Below, piece after piece: positions 13,435 to 18,623 of a stretch of DNA of 18,623 nt. The stretch spans positions 1 through 18,623 of the forward strand of contig JAUHZM010000025.1 in the NCBI GenBank assembly GCA_030426005.1, in the 5' to 3' direction. The notes below the pieces were generated by a model, which worked only from the letters and a program-made list of their open reading frames with translations, was not told the origin of the DNA and made no database searches. The DNA comes from Gammaproteobacteria bacterium. Its GTDB lineage: Bacteria > Pseudomonadota > Gammaproteobacteria > Arenicellales > Arenicellaceae. Positions within the stretch are counted from its first letter, which is position 1. The number at the start of each line of letters is the position of its first letter. The position numbers and the translations under genes are program-made.

Positions 13435-14760
13435 ATGAACTTGAGATCTTTCATGCATCGCGTGGCGTTGCTAGCGATGACAACGGCGACTTTGTCTATC
13501 AATACCACTTATGCTGAATCCGCGCCTGATCGGTCGGCCTTACCCGCTGATATTAGTGCAATTGAGTCTAAACTGATTGAGTGGCGTCGCCATCTACACG
13601 CTAATCCAGAGCTGAGTAACCGCGAATTCAAAACCGCTAAGTACATTGCCGACCACCTGCGTGGTCTGGGTTTGGAAGTCCAAACTGAGGTCGCGCACAC
13701 CGGTGTGGTGGCGGTTCTCAAAGGCGGGCAGCCCGGACCATTAGTCGGACTACGCGCTGATATGGACGCGTTGCCCGTCACGGAGCAAACTGATCTACCG
13801 TTTGCATCTAAGGTCACCGATACCTATCGTGGCGAAGAAGTCGGTGTGATGCATGCCTGTGGTCACGACACGCACGTGGCGATCTTAATGGCGGTAGCTG
13901 AAGTGCTGGTGCAGCGTCAAGTGGAACTGAATGGTTCGGTGATGTTTATCTTCCAACCGGCTGAGGAAGGTGCGCCGGAAGGCGAAGAGGGCGGTGCGGA
14001 GTTGATGCTCAAAGAGGGCTTGTTTAAAGGTCAAAAGCCAGATGCGGTGTTCGGGCTGCATACCACGTCGAGTATTCCTGCTGGCATGATCGGCGTGCGT
14101 CCTGGTCCGTTAATGGCGGCCTCCGACTCGTTTGAAGTAACTGTGCATGGTCGACAAACACACGGTTCACGTCCGTGGGACGGCGTTGATCCAATCACCG
14201 TATCAGCACAAATCGTGAACGCATTGCACACCATCGTAGCCCGACAAACCGACATCACGAAAGCACCAGCGGTGGTGTCGGTCGGTGCCATTAAGGGCGG
14301 CATTCGCAGCAATATTATTCCGGATTCGGTCAATATGGTCGGCACGATCCGCAATTTTGATATGCAGATTCGGAGTGACATTCACAAAAGCCTGGAGCAC
14401 ATCGTGCGAAAAACCGCCGAAGCGCAAGGTGCAACGGTGGATTTTAAAATCGACCTCGGATACCCAGTCACGGTCAATGACCCAGGGTTGACCACGCAAA
14501 TGATGCCAACGCTGGAGCGCGTGTTCGGCAAAGGTCGTGTGGTGGATCCGGGGCTGATTACCGGTGCTGAAGATTTTTCTTATTACGCCTTGGAGACACC
14601 GGGCGTGTTTTTCTTTTTAGGCGGCACACCGGCCGGAACCGACCCGAAGGCGGCCCCAAGCAATCACTCGCCGCGTTTTTACGTGGATGAATCGGCCCTG
14701 ATCAAAGGGGTACAAGCATTGGTTGAACTAACGGTGGATTATCAGTCGCAGGCAAACTGA
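13435..14760 (+). CDS. Secreted M20-family amidohydrolase (hippurate/N-acyl amino acid hydrolase-like)
   Basis: From the ATG at 13435 the protein has 441 residues. Another ATG at 13453 has a better-placed GAGA, and a TTG at 13399 is open but unlikely. A signal peptide ends near TTYA/ESAPD, so it acts outside the cytoplasm, whereas most relatives are cytosolic. M20D landmarks in order are WRRHLHANPELSNREF, VGLRADMDALPVTE, the metal-binding HACGHDTH (Cys142, His144), QPAEEGAP (Glu177/Glu178), GLHTTSSIPAG (His209), the dimerisation-domain HGSRPWDGVDP, GAEDFSYY and SNHSPRFYVDE (His411). The family hydrolyses the amide bond of N-acylated amino acids or aromatic conjugates using two metal ions. The exact substrate cannot be read. 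It may be co-transcribed with the small membrane protein 40 bp upstream. A strong terminator follows. Confidence 0.93.
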   Translation: MNLRSFMHRVALLAMTTATLSINTTYAESAPDRSALPADISAIESKLIEWRRHLHANPELSNREFKTAKYIADHLRGLGLEVQTEVAHTGVVAVLKGGQPGPLVGLRADMDALPVTEQTDLPFASKVTDTYRGEEVGVMHACGHDTHVAILMAVAEVLVQRQVELNGSVMFIFQPAEEGAPEGEEGGAELMLKEGLFKGQKPDAVFGLHTTSSIPAGMIGVRPGPLMAASDSFEVTVHGRQTHGSRPWDGVDPITVSAQIVNALHTIVARQTDITKAPAVVSVGAIKGGIRSNIIPDSVNMVGTIRNFDMQIRSDIHKSLEHIVRKTAEAQGATVDFKIDLGYPVTVNDPGLTTQMMPTLERVFGKGRVVDPGLITGAEDFSYYALETPGVFFFLGGTPAGTDPKAAPSNHSPRFYVDESALIKGVQALVELTVDYQSQAN

Positions 14761-14770
14761 TCAATCAAAA

Positions 14771-14807
14771 AAAACGCGCTCATGGTATTTACCATAGAGC
14801 GCGTTTT
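14771..14807. terminator. Bidirectional rho-independent terminator
   Basis: AAAACGCGCTC-ATGGTA pairs with TACCAT-a-GAGCGCGTTTT around a 2-nt loop, with one bulged A. The GC-rich stem is flanked by A-tracts on the left and a T-run on the right, so it works in both directions. It lies between the M20 stop codon (14760) and the convergent DUF885 stop (14842). Confidence 0.92.
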
Positions 14808-14841
14808 ATCAGTACGTCACGGATGACGTGCGGTTAGTCAA

Positions 14842-16767
14842 TCAAGCCTGTTGTTTAGCAACCCAGGCGTTGATTTTGTCTTCCAGTACGTTCAGCGGCA
14901 GGGCGCCGTATTTCAGTACCTCGTCGTGGAAACCACGAATGTCGAACTTGTCACCTAATTGCTCGCTGGCCTGCTTACGCAACTCGAGAATCTTCATCAT
15001 ACCGATTTTGTAAGCGGTGGCTTGCGACGGCATGACGATGTGACGTTCCACCATCTTAACGCCATCAGATACGGCATTCGGTGTGTTGTCAGTGTAGTAG
15101 GCAATGCCTTCTTCACGGGTCCACTTTTTAGCATGGATGCCCGTGTCGACGACTAGACGGCAAGCACGCCATAGCTCCATCGCCAAACGACCAAAATCTG
15201 AGTACGGGTCTTCATAGGCACCGAACTCTTTTGGTAGATACTCCGAGTACAAGCCCCAGCCTTCGGTATACGCTGTGTAGCCACCGAACTTACGGAACTT
15301 CGGCACATTTTGTAGTTCTTGCTGAATCGCGAGCTGCATATGGTGGCCTGGAATACCTTCGTGGTAAGCCAAGGCCTCCATTTGGTAAGTCGGCATCGCC
15401 TTCATATCGTACAGGTTGGCGTAGTACAGACCTGGTCGTGACCCATCTTCAGATGGACGCTGATAAAAGGCCTTACCTGCGGATTGCTCGCGGAATGGCT
15501 CCACAGCCTTCACGTTCAAGTCCGCTTTAGGCTTGGTGATAAACATCGCATCAAGCTGGCCCTTCATATTATCAATCAACGTCGTGGCCTCAGCCAGATA
15601 ACGGTCTTTGCCCGCCTGGTCGTTGTTGTAATAGAACTGGTCGTCTTCGCGCATGAATTGCATGAAGGCTTTCAGGTCGCCATCAAACTTGACCTTGTCT
15701 TTGATCGCGCGCATTTCGTCGTGAATACGTGCCACTTCGCTTAAACCGATTTCGTGGATTTGATCCGCAGTCAGGTCGGTTGTGGTGGTGCGTTTGAGCG
15801 CAACGTTGTAGAACTCATCGCCATTCTTCCACTTCCAAACACCATCGTCAGTGGTGGCTTTGGTTTCGAGTTCGGTTAAATGCGCGACCAGTTTTTCGTA
15901 TGCAGGCTGCACTGATGTTTTCAGCGCTGTGGTGGCGGCCGCCAATAACTCAGCTTTCTTCTCATCGGTCAGTTCTGAACCTTCTTGCGCTGCAAGGGCA
16001 TCCAATTTACCAGTGAAGTCGGCCAGCAGTGTGCTTGGCTCGCCATCATCAAACGGTGCGCCGCTGATAATGTTTTTGCTGTCGCGAATCACGTGCGGAA
16101 AGACAAATTTTGGTGGAATAATATTTGCGGCGGTGCGTGCTTCAATGTTGGTGATCAACTGATCAAACAGATCTTTTACACCATTCAAACGAGCCACATA
16201 GTTCTCTGCGTCTTTAACGCTGGAAACTCGGTGTTGGTTGATTAGTAATGAGACCACGCCGGAGTGCGTGCCGAACATTTGATTGACTGGATAATTGTAT
16301 AAGCGCCACTTGTGGTCTTCGATCTCTTCTTCCAGCGCTTGTTTTAACAGGTCATAGCTGAGTGCTGTGGGCTGGTCCAGCTTGGATTTATCCAGCGTCT
16401 GCAATTCGGCCAGCTGTTTCTTAGCCAGTGCTAGATTTTCTTCGGCTGCTTTGTCTGAACGGTCAGTCCATTCATCGGCGCGCTCTTTACGACCTAGGTA
16501 AGTTAGTGTCTCTGGGCTGCGGGCAACAGACTCTTCGAAGAATCGGTCGTACATCGCATTGGCTTTCTCAGACTCCGAGACCGTTTCAGCAGCGGTATCA
16601 ACCACCGATTCACTTACCTGTGGCGCGGGCTCTGTTGCAGGGCTTGCTACGGGTTGGTCTACTTCACCGCAGGCGGTCAGCGCGGCGGCCACCGACAGAG
16701 TAACGAGCGATAATCTTAGCTTAGAAGGGGTCCGCGTGGCGGATATTTGCCCCAATGATTTAGGCAT
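14842..16767 (-). CDS. DUF885 lipoprotein, putative zinc metallopeptidase
   Basis: This 641-residue protein starts at the ATG at 16767, with GGAGA well placed upstream. A lipoprotein signal is clear: a basic n-region (PSKLRL), a hydrophobic core and lipobox LTAC with Cys33, followed by a Pro/Ala/Glu-rich linker. The lipoprotein would be anchored to a membrane on the periplasmic side. The DUF885 body is mostly helical. Its conserved core lies near the C-terminal third: AYHEGIPGHHMQ (His469, Glu470, His475, His476), then YTEGWGLYSE with Glu502. By analogy with HEXXH peptidases, the HE..GHH pair and the downstream Glu are probably zinc ligands and catalytic base, but activity is unproven for most members. 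Length is normal for the family. It is the last of three minus-strand genes, 91 bp after the DUF2855 gene, with its own paired repeat upstream. Confidence 0.92.
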   Translation of the reverse strand: MPKSLGQISATRTPSKLRLSLVTLSVAAALTACGEVDQPVASPATEPAPQVSESVVDTAAETVSESEKANAMYDRFFEESVARSPETLTYLGRKERADEWTDRSDKAAEENLALAKKQLAELQTLDKSKLDQPTALSYDLLKQALEEEIEDHKWRLYNYPVNQMFGTHSGVVSLLINQHRVSSVKDAENYVARLNGVKDLFDQLITNIEARTAANIIPPKFVFPHVIRDSKNIISGAPFDDGEPSTLLADFTGKLDALAAQEGSELTDEKKAELLAAATTALKTSVQPAYEKLVAHLTELETKATTDDGVWKWKNGDEFYNVALKRTTTTDLTADQIHEIGLSEVARIHDEMRAIKDKVKFDGDLKAFMQFMREDDQFYYNNDQAGKDRYLAEATTLIDNMKGQLDAMFITKPKADLNVKAVEPFREQSAGKAFYQRPSEDGSRPGLYYANLYDMKAMPTYQMEALAYHEGIPGHHMQLAIQQELQNVPKFRKFGGYTAYTEGWGLYSEYLPKEFGAYEDPYSDFGRLAMELWRACRLVVDTGIHAKKWTREEGIAYYTDNTPNAVSDGVKMVERHIVMPSQATAYKIGMMKILELRKQASEQLGDKFDIRGFHDEVLKYGALPLNVLEDKINAWVAKQQA

Positions 16768-16772
16768 GTGAA

Positions 16773-16784
16773 TCTCCAATTGGT
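16773..16784. repeat. Paired palindromic repeat, copy 1 (overlaps DUF885 ribosome binding site)
   Basis: TCTCCAATTGGT is the exact complement of the sequence at 16812-16823, and each copy has the palindromic core CCAATTGG. On the coding strand this copy contains the GGAGA of the DUF885 gene. Confidence 0.6.
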
Positions 16785-16797
16785 TAAACGTGACAGC

Positions 16798-16803
16798 ATT
16801 GTA
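16798..16803 (-). promoter_or_regulatory. Candidate -10 box for the DUF885 gene
   Basis: On the minus strand this reads TACAAT, 30 bases before the ATG at 16767 and between the two copies of the palindromic repeat. No good -35 is found; the position is occupied by copy 2 of the repeat. Confidence 0.35.
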
Positions 16804-16811
16804 ACAACAAC

Positions 16812-16823
16812 ACCAATTGGAGA
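16812..16823. repeat. Paired palindromic repeat, copy 2
   Basis: ACCAATTGGAGA, the inverse of 16773-16784, lies 39 bp away centre to centre. It is placed where the -35 region of the DUF885 promoter would be, which suggests a double operator. Confidence 0.6.
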
Positions 16824-16858
16824 CGTTAAAAAATGGTATGGATCGTGAACTCGATCTG

Positions 16859-17941
16859 TTAGAGCTGGACCACCAAGCCTTCGTCGGCGGGAATGCGACC
16901 AGCGCAGATATCTGGGTAGCGTTCAGCTAACGCCGTCAAACCATCAAGTTCGGTAATCTTGAGCCACTTACGACTCATGCCAATCGTTCGCATGACGTAC
17001 GCCGTGGAACGACGTTCGAATTCGTCGTTACCCCAGTCCTGGATGCGTTGTTGGATGTGCCCGGGTGCGAAGAACATTTGGCTGCGCGCCTGATTGATGC
17101 CAGCCGCGTGCTGCGGTTCTTCCCAATGTGTCAGTCCCACGTTACTACAAAAACGCATATTGTCACCTAGGTGCGTGTGTAACCGGCTTAATACATCGGT
17201 ATTGGCTGACATATCCACCACGACGGTAGGTTTGGATGCGTCGATTTGCGTCAAGTCATCATAGGTGAACGCCGCATCATAAATGCCCGTAGCGTTAACA
17301 AAGTCCAAGTTACGGTTTGAGGTAAGACCAATCACCGTCGGGGCCTTTTCATCCAACGATAAGCCTGCGGCTAAACCTGAGCTGGTTTTACTGGACGCGC
17401 TGATAATCACAACTTGTTCCGCACCATGCCACTGCGCGCTCTCCAGCATGTCATGAATACAGAATGCAGTTAGATGCAGTACGAACAGCAACATGCGTTC
17501 GTCGTCCTGGCTACGGTTGTAGCCGGGTTCATTATTGACGCGGCGATACAGATTATAGCCAACCGGCAAATGCGCACGAGATGCCGCACCTTCAAGTAAG
17601 GTGCCCGATGTGACGCTGACCGGTTTTAGTTTGAGAGACTCCGCGGGCGGAAAATAGCCAAACAGACGTTCGCCGACGGTGATGTCATCACTCTTAGATT
17701 CAATCACATCCGCGAAGCCCCACACGGGAATGAGCCCCCAGTTGCTGGCATCGTCTCCGGCGGGTTGGTAGAAATCCCAGTACTTCAGTTTTTCGCCCAT
17801 CACAGCATAGGTAATGTTATTGGCGGTGAAAGCAAAGCGGTCGACTTTCAACTTGATTTCGCCGTTCTCCAGATTGATGTCGTCGGCTTGGTTAAGTCGA
17901 CACTGATTAAAATCATTTTTATTGGTTTGTAATTCCTGCAT
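16859..17941 (-). CDS. DUF2855 family protein
   Basis: This 360-residue protein starts at the ATG at 17941, which has GAGGAT at good spacing. A GTG at 17953 is in frame and overlaps the upstream stop but is less likely. No signal peptide is present. The sequence resembles a divergent medium-chain dehydrogenase/reductase: an N-terminal part with ITYAVMGEKLKYWDFY and WGLIPVWGFADVIES (GroES-like region), then a nucleotide-fold-like segment EQVVIISASSKTSSGLAAGLS, TVIGLTSNRN and PTVVVDMSANTDVL. These are DUF2855 hallmarks; no reaction is established. It lies 8 bp after the stop of the FAD/NAD(P)-type gene, so the two form an operon and may act on one substrate. Confidence 0.88.
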   Translation of the reverse strand: MQELQTNKNDFNQCRLNQADDINLENGEIKLKVDRFAFTANNITYAVMGEKLKYWDFYQPAGDDASNWGLIPVWGFADVIESKSDDITVGERLFGYFPPAESLKLKPVSVTSGTLLEGAASRAHLPVGYNLYRRVNNEPGYNRSQDDERMLLFVLHLTAFCIHDMLESAQWHGAEQVVIISASSKTSSGLAAGLSLDEKAPTVIGLTSNRNLDFVNATGIYDAAFTYDDLTQIDASKPTVVVDMSANTDVLSRLHTHLGDNMRFCSNVGLTHWEEPQHAAGINQARSQMFFAPGHIQQRIQDWGNDEFERRSTAYVMRTIGMSRKWLKITELDGLTALAERYPDICAGRIPADEGLVVQL

Positions 17942-17949
17942 GTTAATCC

Positions 17950-18623
17950 TCACGCTTGCTTGGCGTAATGTTGGTGTTGTTGCATCGCTTGCGCCATCAG
18001 TGTTGGAATATTGGCCACAACTTCGGGCACGAGTGCCTTCATCTTGCCGAGCAACGCCAGTTGTTCCGGTGTTGCTTCCTCGGTTTGTTGCACTAAGGCG
18101 GTGAATCCATCAAGTCGGTTTTCAATTAGCCATTCGCGAATACCAGGTTCTTGTGACCAGCGGTACTGGTTTTGCATCTGCGCCGCAGCACCGACCAGCC
18201 AGTCGACATCGTGATTCGGTAAGGGGACGACTTTGCACAATTCATTTTTCAATGCTTCATCGTCGTAGTTTGCTTCGATGTGCGCAATGAATGCCGCGCT
18301 GAATACCGGTTGATAAGAGCGTACCGTTTGTACCGTGATGGTGTCGCCATCGAACACTGGATACTGCTCGGTAACCGGCACCGCACGCGCTGAGCAATCG
18401 ATATGCAGTGTATTGGGCGTGGTAGGGATTGTGGTCTCTTTAAATTTGATTTCATTCAAGCCAAGATGCTCAATACGGCCATGGCGCACCACATTTTTAA
18501 TTTTGCGCAACAACGCTGCTTCCGCTTGGCTCACTGTGGCGCCATGAAACATGGTTGGTTTTACAGTCGGATCCAAACGTAATAACACGCCACGTTGCTC
18601 CAACTTTTCGAACAATTCATCGA
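17950..18623 (-). CDS. Probable FAD/NAD(P)-binding oxidoreductase (partial, N-terminus off window)
   Basis: The frame is open from the right edge for about 224 residues. The visible part begins DELFEKLEQRGVLLRLDP. It includes a TPNTLHIDCSARAVP strand, like the FAD-domain D-(C/S)-(T/S)-A segment of flavoprotein oxidoreductases, followed by a helical C-terminal domain (AAFIAHIEANYDDEALKNEL, then REWLIENRLDGFTALV). The N-terminal dinucleotide fold that would settle the family lies outside the window. It overlaps or closely precedes the DUF2855 gene in the same direction. The family call rests mainly on the LHIDCSA segment, so it is tentative; the coding call itself is firm. Confidence 0.65.
   Translation of the reverse strand, partial: DELFEKLEQRGVLLRLDPTVKPTMFHGATVSQAEAALLRKIKNVVRHGRIEHLGLNEIKFKETTIPTTPNTLHIDCSARAVPVTEQYPVFDGDTITVQTVRSYQPVFSAAFIAHIEANYDDEALKNELCKVVPLPNHDVDWLVGAAAQMQNQYRWSQEPGIREWLIENRLDGFTALVQQTEEATPEQLALLGKMKALVPEVVANIPTLMAQAMQQHQHYAKQA

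Overview
The window looks like a chromosomal segment of a marine-type gammaproteobacterium with a roughly balanced base composition. This rests on family content (SoxR, MATE transporter, Gtt1-like GST, DUF4389, DUF885, choice-of-anchor I) and on E. coli-like promoter architecture. No rRNA, tRNA, CRISPR array, phage gene or intact transposase is visible. The only mobile DNA I can support is one 263-bp MITE-like element.

Layout. At the left edge a partial HD-domain gene (-) is divergent from a secreted START-domain gene (+). Next come a Gtt1-like glutathione S-transferase, a secreted gamma-glutamyltransferase-family protein and a PepSY membrane protein, all on +. The PepSY gene seems to carry a one-base frameshift near its N-terminus. 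Convergent to these is a small VOC protein (-), divergent from soxR (+). A SoxR-type operator sits in an elongated 19-bp promoter spacer reading toward the VOC gene. Next are a DUF4389 membrane protein (-) and a translationally coupled pair on +: a trypsin-like protease with a signal peptide and an FHA-domain membrane protein. A GDP-mannose 4,6-dehydratase-like gene (-) meets this pair tail to tail with overlapping stop codons. A secreted choice-of-anchor I beta-propeller gene (-) follows, with a well-placed Pho-box-like promoter.

Right part. The gap between the beta-propeller gene and a MATE efflux gene (+) holds the MITE, inserted six bases before the MATE start codon. A small four-helix membrane protein and a secreted M20 amidohydrolase follow on +. 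A clear bidirectional terminator separates them from three - strand genes: a DUF885 lipoprotein with a paired palindromic repeat in its promoter region, a DUF2855 protein, and the C-terminal part of a probable FAD/NAD(P)-binding oxidoreductase that runs off the right edge.

How the genes may work together. Three threads stand out. One is a thiol/redox neighbourhood (GST, GGT family, SoxR with its VOC target). Another is a probable phosphate-regulated exported beta-propeller. The third is a protease plus FHA membrane protein pair, which is the best candidate here for an uncharacterised two-component envelope module. The rest looks like ordinary housekeeping or accessory chromosome.
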